64,000 bases of DNA from a bacterium M00.F.Ca.ET.205.01.1.1 (GTDB lineage: Bacteria > Pseudomonadota > Alphaproteobacteria > Rhizobiales > Rhizobiaceae), in NCBI GenBank assembly GCA_004791255.1, contig SRUQ01000007.1, positions 310,001-374,000 of the forward strand, written 5' to 3'. A program made the translations under genes and the position numbers. How positions within the stretch are numbered: the stretch's first letter is position 1; every line of letters begins with the position of its first letter. The notes under the pieces are model-generated. The model did not search any database and was not told where the DNA came from. It saw nothing but the letters and a program-made list of their open reading frames with translations. Shown here piece by piece: positions 18,684 to 27,557 of the stretch.

Positions 18684-19718
18684 TCAGCCCCAGCACTTGG
18701 CGAGGCCTTCCTTGGTGTCGATGGACTTGACGCCAGTGGCCGGCTTGTCGGTCACCAGGTTGACGCCGGTGTCGAAGAAGTTCTTGCCTTCGGTCGGCTT
18801 CGGCTTGGTTCCGTCCTTGGCGAAAGCGGCGATCGCCTCGATGCCGAGCGCGGCCATCTGCAGCGGATATTGCTGCGAGGTGGCGCCGATGACGCCTTCG
18901 GTGACCGACTTAACGCCGGGGCAGCCGCCGTCAACGGAAACGATCAGCACCTGCTTTTCAAGACCGACGGCCTTGAGCGCCTGGTAGGCACCGACAGCGG
19001 CCGGCTCGTTGATGGTGTGGATGACGGTGATGCCGGAATCCTTCTGGAGAAGGTTTTCCATCGCCTTGCGGCCGCCTTCCTCGTTGCCGTTGGTGACGTC
19101 GTGGCCGACAATGCGGGGATCGGCCTCGTCGCCGATCTTGTTGGGGTCCTTCACGTCGATGCCGTAGCCCATCATGAAGCCCTGGTCGCGCAGAACGTCG
19201 ACGGTCGGCTGCGACGGGGTCAGGTCGAGGAAGCCAATCTTGGCATCCTTGGCCTTGTCGCCCAGCGTCGCGGCGGCCCAGGCGCCGATCAGCTTGCCAG
19301 CTTCCAGATTGTCGGTGGCGAAGGTCGCGTCAGCGGCGTCGATCGGATCGAGCGGCGTGTCGAGCGCAATCACCAGCAGGCCCGCGTCACGCGCCTTCTT
19401 CACCGTCGGCACGATGCCCTTGGTGTCGGACGCAGTGATCAGTATGCCCTTGGCGCCGTCGGCGATGCAGCTTTCGATCGCGGCGACCTGGCTTTCACTG
19501 TCGCCATCGATCTTGCCGGCATAGGTCTTGAGATCAACACCCAGTTCCTTGGCCTTGGCGGTCGCGCCTTCCTTCATCTTGACGAAGAAGGGATTGGTGT
19601 CGGTCTTGGTGATCAGGCAGGCGCCGACACCGGCGGCGGATGCGGACGAAGCGAACGCCATCAGACCCAATGCGGCCGCCGCAAAAACGGTGGACTTCAA
19701 CAGTTTTGTATTGGTCAC
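18684..19718 (-). CDS. frcB: Fructose-type sugar ABC transporter periplasmic binding protein
   Basis: Periplasmic ribose-binding-like protein that captures the sugar for FrcC/FrcA. A signal peptide (STVFAAAALGLMAFASSASAA) precedes a mature sequence with ACLITKTDTNPFFVKMKEG, AGKIDGDSESQVAAIE and VSVDGGCPGVK, all very like S. meliloti FrcB as I recall it. I chose the GTG at 19718 (344 residues), because GGGAGGAAATC sits just upstream and the signal peptide then starts correctly; in-frame codons further upstream only extend into the promoter. First gene of frcBCA. Reported FrcB homologues bind fructose, and also ribose or mannose, so the exact ligand is uncertain. Confidence 0.92.
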   Translation of the reverse strand: MTNTKLLKSTVFAAAALGLMAFASSASAAGVGACLITKTDTNPFFVKMKEGATAKAKELGVDLKTYAGKIDGDSESQVAAIESCIADGAKGILITASDTKGIVPTVKKARDAGLLVIALDTPLDPIDAADATFATDNLEAGKLIGAWAAATLGDKAKDAKIGFLDLTPSQPTVDVLRDQGFMMGYGIDVKDPNKIGDEADPRIVGHDVTNGNEEGGRKAMENLLQKDSGITVIHTINEPAAVGAYQALKAVGLEKQVLIVSVDGGCPGVKSVTEGVIGATSQQYPLQMAALGIEAIAAFAKDGTKPKPTEGKNFFDTGVNLVTDKPATGVKSIDTKEGLAKCWG

Positions 19719-19829
19719 GATTTCCTCCCAGTGGAACATTTCCGATGCCGGCCAACCGGCACCCTCAAGGCATCCAGGCGACTTCTCCCGGCGCGGATGC
19801 TGACCCAAAAGAACACCAGTCCAACGCAT

Positions 19830-19867
19830 CTGTCAATAATTAAATCACTCTTATTTATTATTGACAG
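19830..19867. promoter_or_regulatory. Palindromic operator overlapping divergent frc promoters
   Basis: Two 14-base arms (CTGTCAATAATTAA and TTTATTATTGACAG), matching at 13 of 14 positions, flank a 10-base A+T-rich centre in the frcB/ROK intergenic region. Each arm carries a TTGACA hexamer: on the plus strand at 19861-19866 and on the minus strand at 19836-19831. Both divergent promoters would therefore have their -35 elements inside the operator. ROK repressors typically bind A+T-rich palindromes of this kind, so the neighbouring ROK protein is the obvious candidate ligand. Confidence 0.75.
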
Positions 19868-19928
19868 CCTTGCCCCCTTCCCGCATTCTGGCCCAAAAGC
19901 AGCGAGGGGAAAAGACGGGAGGAACAGG

Positions 19929-21155
19929 GTGGAGACCGCCATTGCCAGGCATGGTTCGCCCGAAGCGAACGACAGCCTCTTTCACCGCGGCACCAACCAG
20001 AGCGGCATGCGGGACCACAACGAGCGGCTGGTGCTCTCGCTGGTGCGGCAGCACGGCAGCCTGGCGAAGTCCGACATCGCCCGTATGACCGGACTTTCGG
20101 CGCAGACGGTTTCGGTGATCATGCGCGAGCTCGAGGACGAAAGCCTGCTGGTGCGCCAGGCGCCTTTGCGCGGCAAGATCGGCCAGCCCTCCATCCCCAT
20201 GGCGCTCAATCCCGAAGGCGCTTTCTTCATTGGGCTGAAAATCGGCCGCCGCAGCGCCGAGCTCGTGCTGATCGACTTCCTCGGGCAGGTGCGCGCGATG
20301 CTGCAGCATTCCTATCGCTACCCTGCCCCGCGCGAGACGGTTGAATTTGTCACATCAGGCATAAAGAAGATGCGCGGCGAGCTTTCGCCCGCCCAGGACA
20401 AGCGCATCGCCGGACTTGGCATCGCCATGCCTTTCGAACTCTGGAACTGGGCCGACACCGCCGGCGCGCCGCGTGATGTGATGGACGAATGGCGCCACCG
20501 CGACATCCGCGCCGACATCCAGGCGCAGTGCGAATTTCCGGTCTATCTGCAGAACGACGCTACCTCCGCCTGCGGCGCCGAGCTGGTCTTCGGCCAGGCG
20601 AGCGCGGCGCGCGACTTCGTCTATTTCTACATTGGCGCCTTTGCCGGCGGCGGCATCGTGCTCAACGGCCGGCTTTTCGGCGGGCCGACCGGCAATGCCG
20701 GCGCGCTCGGCTCCATGCCGGTGCCCGGCCCGGATGGAAAGCCGGCCCAGTTGATCGACGTGGCGTCGATCGCCATGCTGGAAAGGGCGCTCAATGCCCG
20801 CGGCATCGAAGCCTCTCATCTTTGGACCTCGCCGGAGGACTGGGGAGAGATCGGGACCGAGCTCGACGCCTGGATAGCCAGCGCCGCGCAGGCGCTGGCC
20901 TATGCCATCGTGGCTGCGTCCTCGGTCATCGATTTCGAAGCCGCGGTGATCGACGGCTGGATGCCGAAGGCCGTGCGCAGCCGGCTGGTCGATGCGATCG
21001 TCACGGCAATGGCCGGGATCGACGGCGAAGGGCTGAAGCTTCCTGTGGTCCGCGAGGGAAGCGTGGGCATCCACGCACGAGCGCTGGGTGGCGCCAGTCT
21101 GCCGCTGTCCGAGCGGTTCCTGATCGGCTCGACGACAATTTCCAGGAGCGCCTGA
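19929..21155 (+). CDS. frcR: ROK-family transcriptional regulator of the frc locus
   Basis: Sugar-responsive repressor with an N-terminal winged-helix domain (about residues 25-85: NERLVLSLVRQHGSLAKSDIAR, GLSAQTVSVIMREL) and a ROK sugar-binding/kinase-like domain. Kinase motifs have decayed: the usual DxGGT glycine-rich signature appears as GLKIGRRSAELVLI, and the zinc-site CxxGxxGC motif is missing, with GPTGNAGALGSMP in its region. It is therefore a regulator rather than a kinase. The GTG at 19929 with GGAGG 6 bases upstream sets the start at 408 residues. It is divergent from frcB across a palindromic operator and forms an operon with the mutarotase and kinase genes. Confidence 0.88.
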   Translation: METAIARHGSPEANDSLFHRGTNQSGMRDHNERLVLSLVRQHGSLAKSDIARMTGLSAQTVSVIMRELEDESLLVRQAPLRGKIGQPSIPMALNPEGAFFIGLKIGRRSAELVLIDFLGQVRAMLQHSYRYPAPRETVEFVTSGIKKMRGELSPAQDKRIAGLGIAMPFELWNWADTAGAPRDVMDEWRHRDIRADIQAQCEFPVYLQNDATSACGAELVFGQASAARDFVYFYIGAFAGGGIVLNGRLFGGPTGNAGALGSMPVPGPDGKPAQLIDVASIAMLERALNARGIEASHLWTSPEDWGEIGTELDAWIASAAQALAYAIVAASSVIDFEAAVIDGWMPKAVRSRLVDAIVTAMAGIDGEGLKLPVVREGSVGIHARALGGASLPLSERFLIGSTTISRSA

Positions 21156-21157
21156 GC

Positions 21158-21604
21158 ATGCTGATCGGCATTCCAGCACTGCTTGGTCCGGAGCTTCTGG
21201 CGACCTTGCGGGCGATGGGCCATGGCGACGAGATCGCGCTGGTCGACGGGAACTATCCGGCGCAGGAGCACGCCAGGCGGCTGGTGCGGGCCGATGGCCA
21301 TCATCTGATGCCGGTGCTCGACGCCATATTGACCGTGCTGCCCGTCGATGAGGCCGTGCCGGAGGCGCTGTTTCGCGCCTCGGTCAAGGGCGACCCCGCG
21401 CTTGCCGATCCCGTGCACAGCGAGATCGAAGCGCTGTGCGCAAAGCGGGCGCCCGGCCGCAAGGTGGTTGCGCTGGCCGGCGCCGACTTCTATGCACGCG
21501 TCAAGGCCGTGCACACGATCGTCGCGACGAGCGAGCCCAGGCTTTATGCCAACATCATCATCCGCAAGGGCGTGATCCATCCGCCGGAGACGACAAACAA
21601 ATGA
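21158..21604 (+). CDS. RbsD/FucU-family sugar mutarotase
   Basis: 148-residue cytoplasmic enzyme of the RbsD/FucU family, which accelerates interconversion of sugar anomers or ring forms so that kinases and transport products match. The N-terminal signature MLIGIPALLGPELLATLRAMGHGDEIALVD contains the catalytic His of the GHGDE motif (residues 22-26), and the C-terminal LYANIIIRKGVI segment is typical. It begins 2 bases after the regulator stop and overlaps the kinase start by 4 bases (ATGA). FucU is the closer relative by sequence feel. Context implies it acts on the sugar imported by the Frc transporter. Confidence 0.85.
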   Translation: MLIGIPALLGPELLATLRAMGHGDEIALVDGNYPAQEHARRLVRADGHHLMPVLDAILTVLPVDEAVPEALFRASVKGDPALADPVHSEIEALCAKRAPGRKVVALAGADFYARVKAVHTIVATSEPRLYANIIIRKGVIHPPETTNK

Positions 21605-22524
21605 TCCTTTGCTGCGGAGAGGCCCTGATCGACATGCTGCCGCGCACGACAACCGAGGGCGAACCCGCCTTCGCGCCCTATGTCGGCGGCGCGGTGTTCA
21701 ACACGGCCATCGCACTTGGCCGGCTCGGCGCCCCGGCCGGTTTCTTCTCCGGCCTGTCGTCGGATCTGTTCGGCGGCCAGTTCCGCGACGCGCTCGGGGC
21801 AAGCAAGGTCAGTTCCACCTATGCCCACACGTCACCGCGGCCGACGACGCTCGCTTTCGTCAGGCTGAACAACGGCCAGGCGACCTACACCTTCTATGAC
21901 GAGAACACCGCCGGGCGCATGCTCACCATCGAGGACCTGCCACAGCTCGGCCCCGAGATCGAGGCCATGCTGTTCGGCGCCATCAGCCTGATCTCGGAGC
22001 CCGCCGGCTCCGCCTATGAGGAATTCATGAAACGCGAGCATGGCCGCCGCGTGATGATGCTCGACCCCAACATCCGGCCGAATTTCATCCCTGACAAGGC
22101 CAAGCATCTCAGGCGCATCCGCGAGATGATGGCGATGGCCGATATCGTGAAGCTCTCGGACGAGGACCTCCATTGGTTCGACGAAGCCGGCTCGCATGAG
22201 GAGGTGGTTCGCAACTGGCTCGACCGTGGGCCGAAGCTCATCGTCGTCACCCATGGCAGTGAAGGCGCCGTCGGCTACAGCAGGAACCACACCGTCACGG
22301 TGATGCCGGAAAAGGTCACCGTGGTAGACACGGTCGGCGCCGGCGACACGTTCAACGCCGGCATCCTCGCCTCCTTGCACGAGCAGGGACTGCTGTCGAA
22401 AGCGGCGATCGCGGACCTGTCCAAGGACGCCATCTGCAAGGCCCTGGCGCTCGGCGCCAAGGCGGCGGCGGTGACGGTGTCGCGCGCCGGCGCCAATCCG
22501 CCCTGGCGGCACGAGATCGGCTGA
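21601..22524 (+). CDS. frcK: PfkB-family carbohydrate kinase (FrcK-like fructokinase)
   Basis: 307-residue ribokinase-like sugar kinase. The first PfkB signature region GGAVFNTAIALGRLGAP lies near residues 30-46; the second, DTVGAGDTFNAGILASL, near residues 243-259 holds the catalytic Asp in GAGD. VMMLDPNIRPNFI is typical of fructokinases. It overlaps the upstream mutarotase gene by ATGA. In S. meliloti the kinase follows frcA; here it is on the opposite strand behind the regulator. Fructokinase is the most likely activity, though another hexose cannot be excluded. Confidence 0.85.
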   Translation: MILCCGEALIDMLPRTTTEGEPAFAPYVGGAVFNTAIALGRLGAPAGFFSGLSSDLFGGQFRDALGASKVSSTYAHTSPRPTTLAFVRLNNGQATYTFYDENTAGRMLTIEDLPQLGPEIEAMLFGAISLISEPAGSAYEEFMKREHGRRVMMLDPNIRPNFIPDKAKHLRRIREMMAMADIVKLSDEDLHWFDEAGSHEEVVRNWLDRGPKLIVVTHGSEGAVGYSRNHTVTVMPEKVTVVDTVGAGDTFNAGILASLHEQGLLSKAAIADLSKDAICKALALGAKAAAVTVSRAGANPPWRHEIG

Positions 22525-22599
22525 TCACCTGCCCGGCCGATCACTTTATGTTTCCATCGGCCGGAAAAGCGCGATAGGGAACTATCCAAATGTGCCTTG

Positions 22600-22620
22600 A
22601 AAGCCGGATTTCCGGCTTTT
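22600..22620 (+). terminator. Terminator-like hairpin after frcK
   Basis: AAAGCCGGA and TCCGGCTTT form a perfect palindrome that can fold as a stem of six to seven pairs with a small loop and ends in TTTT. It lies 75 bases after the frcK stop and should end the regulator-mutarotase-kinase transcript before the aminotransferase gene. Confidence 0.6.
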
Positions 22621-22754
22621 CCAGGCCATGCGCCGGCAAAAGACGGTAACAGGCTGCGACATCTACGCAATTCGCCCTTACCCCGGCCGGCTTTTTCAGC
22701 CGCGCCAACTCTGTTACCAGCGGGCCGGTTCATTGGCAGCACGTAGAGGCCGAC

Positions 22755-23897
22755 ATGCAGTTCATCGATCTTGGCGCGCAGCGCGAACGTATCCGCGACC
22801 GGCTGAAAGCCGCCATCGACCATGTCGTCGAGGACGGCCGCTACATCCTTGGTCCGCAGGTCGCTGAATTCGAAAAGAAACTCGCCGCCTATATCGGCGT
22901 CAAGCATGTGGTGGCCTGCGCCAACGGCACCGATGCGCTGCTGTTGCCGCTGTTTGCCGCCGGCATCGGACCCGGCGACGCGGTGTTCGTGCCGAGCTTC
23001 ACCTTCGCCGCCACGGCGGAAGTGGTGGCGCTGGCCAAGGCCGAGCCGGTCTTCGTCGATGTCGACGCCAAGAGCTACAACATCGACATCGCCAGCCTCG
23101 AAGCGGCGATCGCGATGATAAAGAAGGAAGGCCGGCTGAAGCCGAAGGCGATCATCCCGGTCGATTTGTTCGGACTTGCCGCCGACTACGATGCGATCAT
23201 GGCCATCGCCAAGCGCGAAGGGCTGCTGGTGATCGAGGACGCCGCCCAGTCGATGGGCGGGTCGCTCGACGGCAAGATGTGCGGTGCCTTCGGCCATGTC
23301 GGCTCGACCAGCTTCTACCCGGCCAAGCCGCTCGGCTGCTACGGCGACGGCGGCGCGATGTTCACCAATGACGATGTGCTGGCCGACCAGCTCAGATCCT
23401 TCGCCTTCCATGGCAAGGGCGAGACGCAGTATGACAATGTCCGCGTCGGCATCAATTCGCGGCTCGACACGCTGCAGGCGGCGATCCTGATCGAGAAGCT
23501 CGCCATCCTCGAGGACGAGATGGTTGCACGCCAAGTGGTGGCCAACCGCTACGCCCAGGGCCTTGGCGACATCGTCACCGCTGCCGGCAACCTCGACGGC
23601 AGCCGCTCGGCCTGGGCGCAATACGCGATCGAGACGCCGAAGCGCGACGGATTGCGGGCGCATCTGAGCGAAAAGGGCATTCCGTCGGTCATCTACTACG
23701 TCAAGCCGCTGCACGAGCAGGTCGCTTACCGTGACTATCCGCGCACGCCGACCGGTCTTGCCGTTTCGGAGGATTTGCCGAAGCGGATTCTGTGCCTGCC
23801 GATGCATCCCTATCTCGGCGAAGCCGATCAGGACCGGATCATCGAGACGATCCGAAACTATATCGGCTCGAACTCGGCGCAGGCCGCGGCCGAGTAG
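22755..23897 (+). CDS. DegT/DnrJ/EryC1/StrS sugar aminotransferase
   Basis: PLP-dependent enzyme of 380 residues that would transfer an amino group to a keto-sugar nucleotide, providing an amino sugar for surface polysaccharide. The PLP lysine is in SFYPAKPLGCYGDGGA (near residue 188); GTDALLLPL and VIEDAAQSMGG are further signatures. The ATG at 22755 follows AGAGGCCGAC. It is convergent with cysQ across only 3 bases and stands alone, separated from the frc operon by a terminator-like hairpin. It lies about 5 kb from the polysaccharide block whose CapD-type dehydratase would make a suitable 4-keto sugar, but the substrate is not determined. Confidence 0.88.
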   Translation: MQFIDLGAQRERIRDRLKAAIDHVVEDGRYILGPQVAEFEKKLAAYIGVKHVVACANGTDALLLPLFAAGIGPGDAVFVPSFTFAATAEVVALAKAEPVFVDVDAKSYNIDIASLEAAIAMIKKEGRLKPKAIIPVDLFGLAADYDAIMAIAKREGLLVIEDAAQSMGGSLDGKMCGAFGHVGSTSFYPAKPLGCYGDGGAMFTNDDVLADQLRSFAFHGKGETQYDNVRVGINSRLDTLQAAILIEKLAILEDEMVARQVVANRYAQGLGDIVTAAGNLDGSRSAWAQYAIETPKRDGLRAHLSEKGIPSVIYYVKPLHEQVAYRDYPRTPTGLAVSEDLPKRILCLPMHPYLGEADQDRIIETIRNYIGSNSAQAAAE

Positions 23898-23900
23898 TCA

Positions 23901-24737
23901 CTACGGCAGCTTGTCAGGCGGGTTCGCCCCTGCCCTTCCGCTCGCAATGAAATGCGGATTGGCGAAATCCGCGTCACTGGCCTGGTTGCGCTTGCCATAG
24001 GCTAGCGGTTGCCCATCCAGCGTGCGTGTGGCACCGCCGGCGGCGCGCAGAACCGCGTCACCGGCCGCGGTGTCCCATTCCATGGTGCGGCCGAAGCGCG
24101 GATAGAGATCCGCCTCGGCGCTGGCGACGAGGCAGAATTTCAGCGACGAGCCGACCGAGACGATCTCGGCCGCCCCGAGGTCGCGTATATAGGCTTCGGT
24201 TTCCGGCGTATTGTGGGAGCGGCTGGCAACCACGGCCAGTGGCGTCGCGGCCGCTCTCGCCGAAATCGGCTGGCGAGCGACGATCCGGTAGTTGGTGTCG
24301 ACCTCGATCGATTCCGCCCTGCCCGGCCGGCCGGAAAAGAACCGGCCTGTGCACGGCGCGAACACGACACCGACTTCCGGCACGCCGTGGCGGATCAGGG
24401 CTATGTTGACGGTGAAATCGGTCCGCCGGTTGACGAATTCCTTGGTGCCGTCGAGCGGATCGATCAGGAAAAAGGCTTCGCCGAGATCGGATGGCATGAC
24501 CCCGGCCGCCGCTTCCTCTTCGGCCACGCAGGGAATGTCGGGATAGGCCGAGCGCAATCCTTCGAGAATGATCTTCTCGCTCTCACGGTCGGCCTCGGTG
24601 ACCGGCGATGCATCGGCCTTGCTGTCGACCGCGCAGCCGGCGTGGAAGACGCGCATGACTTCGCGGCCCGCCGCCAGGGCGAGCTGTTCGAAGACGCCAA
24701 GCATCGCTTGGTCGTCAGATACCGCCGCCATTGTCAT
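23901..24737 (-). CDS. cysQ: 3'(2'),5'-bisphosphate nucleotidase CysQ
   Basis: Hydrolyses PAP, the by-product of PAPS-dependent sulfotransfer or reduction, to AMP. It belongs to the Li+-sensitive inositol monophosphatase superfamily: metal-binding VAEEEAAAG and DPLDGTKEFVNRR (near residue 95), with WDTAAGDAVLRAAGG towards the C-terminus. 278 residues from the ATG at 24737, which overlaps cysNC by 23 bases; a TTG at 24752 and an ATG at 24731 are alternatives and none has a strong ribosome-binding site. Third gene of cysD-cysNC-cysQ. Its presence fits heavy PAPS use by the nearby sulfotransferases. Confidence 0.9.
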   Translation of the reverse strand: MTMAAVSDDQAMLGVFEQLALAAGREVMRVFHAGCAVDSKADASPVTEADRESEKIILEGLRSAYPDIPCVAEEEAAAGVMPSDLGEAFFLIDPLDGTKEFVNRRTDFTVNIALIRHGVPEVGVVFAPCTGRFFSGRPGRAESIEVDTNYRIVARQPISARAAATPLAVVASRSHNTPETEAYIRDLGAAEIVSVGSSLKFCLVASAEADLYPRFGRTMEWDTAAGDAVLRAAGGATRTLDGQPLAYGKRNQASDADFANPHFIASGRAGANPPDKLP

Positions 24738-26649
24738 ATTGGTCTTCGGCAATGTCGCGCTCGTTCAGCCAGTGTTCCAGCGCCTCTACCATCTCCTCGG
24801 CCGATTTGCCGAGGGTCTCCAGATGGATTTCCGGATTCTCCGGCGCTTCATAGGGAGAATCCACACCAGTGAAATTCTTGATCTCGCCATTCAGCGCCCG
24901 GGCGTAGAGCCCCTTGGGATCGCGCCGGGCGCATTCCTCGAATGGCGTGTCGACGAACACTTCAATGAACTCACCGTCAGCCATCAATTCGCGCGCCATG
25001 CGCCGCTCGGCGCTAAACGGCGAAATGAACGAGACAATGACGACCAACCCGGCATCGGCCATCAGGCGCGCCACTTCGGCGACGCGGCGGATGTTCTCGA
25101 CGCGGTCGGCGTCGGTGAAGCCAAGATCGCGGTTCAGGCCGTGACGGACGTTGTCGCCGTCAAGAATGTAGGTATGGCGGCCGGTGGCGAACAGCTTCTT
25201 TTCGAACAGATTGGCGATTGTCGACTTGCCGGAGCCCGAGAGCCCGGTGAACCAGAACACCGCCGGCCGCTGGTTCTTCATGTCGGCGCGGACACGCTTG
25301 CCGACATCGAGCGACTGCCAGTGGATGTTCTCGGCACGGCGCAGCGAATGCAGGATCATGCCGGCGCCGACGGTGGCGTTGCTGATGCGGTCGATGAGGA
25401 TGAAGGCGCCCGTATCGCGGTTTTCGGCGAAGGGATCGAAAGCGATCGGCGCGCGCGTCGAGAGGTTGCAGATGCCGACCTCGTTCATCTCCAGCGACTT
25501 GGCCGCCTCATGGGCGAAGTCATTGACGTTGATGCGGTATTTGAGGTCGGTGACGGTGGCGCTGGTCTGGTCGGTTTCCGTGCGCAGGATGTAGGAGCGA
25601 CCCGGCAGCAGCGCATGTTCGTCAAACCAGACGATGTTGGCGGCGAACTGATCAGCGACCTGCGGCCGCGCTGCGGGGGAGACCAGCATGTTGCCCCTGG
25701 AGACCTCGACCTCGTCGTCGAGAACCAGCGTGATGGCCTGGCCGGCCACGGCCTGCTTGAGGTCGCCGCCCTGGGCGACGATGCGCTTGACGCGCGAGGA
25801 CTTGCCGGACTTGGCGACGACGATCTCGTCGCCTTGCGCGACAGAGCCGGAGGCGATGGTGCCGGCAAAGCCGCGAAAGTCGAGATTGGGACGGTTAACG
25901 TACTGCACCGGAAAGCGGAACGGCAGCTCGGCAGCGGCATCTTCGACCGAAACGGTTTCCAGATGCTCGATCAGCGTCGGCCCCGCATACCATTCCATCT
26001 TCTGCGAGCGGCCGGTGACGTTGTCGCCGTAGCGGGCCGACATCGGGATCGGCACGATGGTCTGGAAGCCGAGGCTACGCGAAAATTCCAGATAGTCCTC
26101 GGTGATCCGGTCGAAGGCCGCTTTGTCGAAATCGACGAGGTCGATCTTGTTGACGGCCAGCACGATGTGGCGAATGCCGAGCAGGGAAGCGATGATCGAA
26201 TGGCGCCTCGTCTGGCGCAGCACGCCCTGCCGCGCGTCAATCAGCACGATGGCGAGGTCCGCGGTCGAGGCGCCGGTCGCCATGTTGCGCGTATACTGCT
26301 CGTGGCCGGGCGTGTCGGCAACGATGAACTTGCGCTTCGGCGTCGCGAAGAAGCGGTAGGCGACGTCGATGGTGATGCCCTGCTCGCGCTCGGCCTCGAG
26401 ACCGTCGACCAAAAGCGCGAAATCGATGTCGTCGCCGGTCGTGCCGTGCTTACGCGAATCGCGCTCGAGCGCGGCGAGCTGGTCCTCGAATATCTGCTTG
26501 GTGTCGGAGAGCAGCCGGCCGATCAGCGTCGACTTGCCGTCGTCGACGGAGCCGCAGGTGAGAAAGCGCAGCAGCGACTTCTTCTCCTGGGCGGCCATGT
26601 AGTCGCGGATGCCGTCGGTCGGGGCGAGGCTCTTTGCCGTGTGGCGCAT
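24715..26649 (-). CDS. cysNC: Bifunctional sulfate adenylyltransferase subunit 1 / APS kinase (CysN-CysC fusion)
   Basis: 644-residue fusion. The N-terminal CysN GTPase (about residues 25-440) regulates ATP sulfurylase and shows G1 GSVDDGKSTLIGRL, G3 DTPGHEQYTRNM and G4 NKIDLVDF. The C-terminal CysC kinase (about residues 455-630) shows P-loop TGLSGSGKST and LDGDNVRHGLNRDLGF, converting APS to PAPS. This arrangement is that of rhizobial NodQ and CysNC proteins. It starts 2 bases after the cysD stop and overlaps cysQ. Whether its PAPS goes to assimilation or to sulfated glycans is not stated by this gene alone. Confidence 0.95.
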   Translation of the reverse strand: MRHTAKSLAPTDGIRDYMAAQEKKSLLRFLTCGSVDDGKSTLIGRLLSDTKQIFEDQLAALERDSRKHGTTGDDIDFALLVDGLEAEREQGITIDVAYRFFATPKRKFIVADTPGHEQYTRNMATGASTADLAIVLIDARQGVLRQTRRHSIIASLLGIRHIVLAVNKIDLVDFDKAAFDRITEDYLEFSRSLGFQTIVPIPMSARYGDNVTGRSQKMEWYAGPTLIEHLETVSVEDAAAELPFRFPVQYVNRPNLDFRGFAGTIASGSVAQGDEIVVAKSGKSSRVKRIVAQGGDLKQAVAGQAITLVLDDEVEVSRGNMLVSPAARPQVADQFAANIVWFDEHALLPGRSYILRTETDQTSATVTDLKYRINVNDFAHEAAKSLEMNEVGICNLSTRAPIAFDPFAENRDTGAFILIDRISNATVGAGMILHSLRRAENIHWQSLDVGKRVRADMKNQRPAVFWFTGLSGSGKSTIANLFEKKLFATGRHTYILDGDNVRHGLNRDLGFTDADRVENIRRVAEVARLMADAGLVVIVSFISPFSAERRMARELMADGEFIEVFVDTPFEECARRDPKGLYARALNGEIKNFTGVDSPYEAPENPEIHLETLGKSAEEMVEALEHWLNERDIAEDQYDNGGGI

Positions 26650-26651
26650 GC

Positions 26652-27557
26652 TCAGAAATACCCCTCGCGCTTCTTCTTTTCCATCGAGCCGGCTTCGTCA
26701 CGGTCGATCAGGCGGCCCTGACGCTCGGAGGTGCGGGCGGTCAGCATCTCGGCGACGATGGCCTCCAGCGTGTCGGCGCTGGATTCTATGGCGCCGGTCA
26801 GCGGGTAGCAGCCAAGCGTGCGGAAACGCACCAGCCGGTTCTCGACGGTCTCGCCCGGGCGCAGTTTCATGCGGTCGTCATCCTTGAGGATCAGCATGCC
26901 GTCGCGTTCGACCACCGGCCGCTCCTTGGCGAAATAGAGCGGCACGATCGGGATGTTCTCCTGCAGGATGTACTGCCAGATGTCGAGTTCGGTCCAGTTG
27001 GACAGCGGGAAGACGCGGATCGATTCACCCTGCGCGATGCGGGTGTTGAAAATCCTCCACATTTCGGGCCGCTGGTTCTTTGGGTCCCAGGCGTGCTGGG
27101 CGTTGCGGAAGGAGAAGATGCGCTCCTTGGCGCGCGACTTCTCTTCGTCGCGGCGGGCACCGCCGAAGGCGGCGTCGAAACCGTATTTGTCGAGCGCCTG
27201 GCGCAACCCCACCGTTTTCATCACATGCGTGTGGGTGTTCGAACCATGATCGAACGGATTGATGCCGTCGCGCACGCCGTCTTCATTGACGTGAACCAGG
27301 AGGTCGAAGCCGAGCTTTTGCGCCATCTGATCACGGAAGGCGATCATTTCGCGAAACTTCCAGGTGGTGTCGACATGAAGAAACGGGAAAGGCGGTTTGG
27401 CCGGGTAGAAGGCCTTCATCGCCAGATGCATCAGCACGGACGAATCCTTGCCGACCGAATAGAGCATGACCGGCTTGGCGAAGGCGGCCGCGACTTCGCG
27501 GAAGATATGGATGGATTCGGCCTCGAGCCGCTGCAAATGCGTGAGCGCGATATTCAT
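26652..27557 (-). CDS. cysD: Sulfate adenylyltransferase subunit 2
   Basis: Catalytic subunit of ATP sulfurylase, forming APS from sulfate and ATP together with CysN. The PP-loop SVGKDSSVLMHLAMKAF is near residues 34-50, followed by FLHVDTTWKFREM. The GGARRDEEKSRAKER segment and the C-terminal TSERQGRLIDRD are diagnostic of CysD. 301 residues is the normal length. First gene of the cysD-cysNC-cysQ operon; its promoter should lie in 27558-28049. Confidence 0.95.
   Translation of the reverse strand: MNIALTHLQRLEAESIHIFREVAAAFAKPVMLYSVGKDSSVLMHLAMKAFYPAKPPFPFLHVDTTWKFREMIAFRDQMAQKLGFDLLVHVNEDGVRDGINPFDHGSNTHTHVMKTVGLRQALDKYGFDAAFGGARRDEEKSRAKERIFSFRNAQHAWDPKNQRPEMWRIFNTRIAQGESIRVFPLSNWTELDIWQYILQENIPIVPLYFAKERPVVERDGMLILKDDDRMKLRPGETVENRLVRFRTLGCYPLTGAIESSADTLEAIVAEMLTARTSERQGRLIDRDEAGSMEKKKREGYF

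Noticed and set aside
17673..19928. Open frame on the plus strand running from opposite frcC into the ROK gene
   Set aside because: The part before 19929 is antisense to frcB/frcC and has no recognisable sequence; a GTG with a strong ribosome-binding site at 19929 marks the real start.
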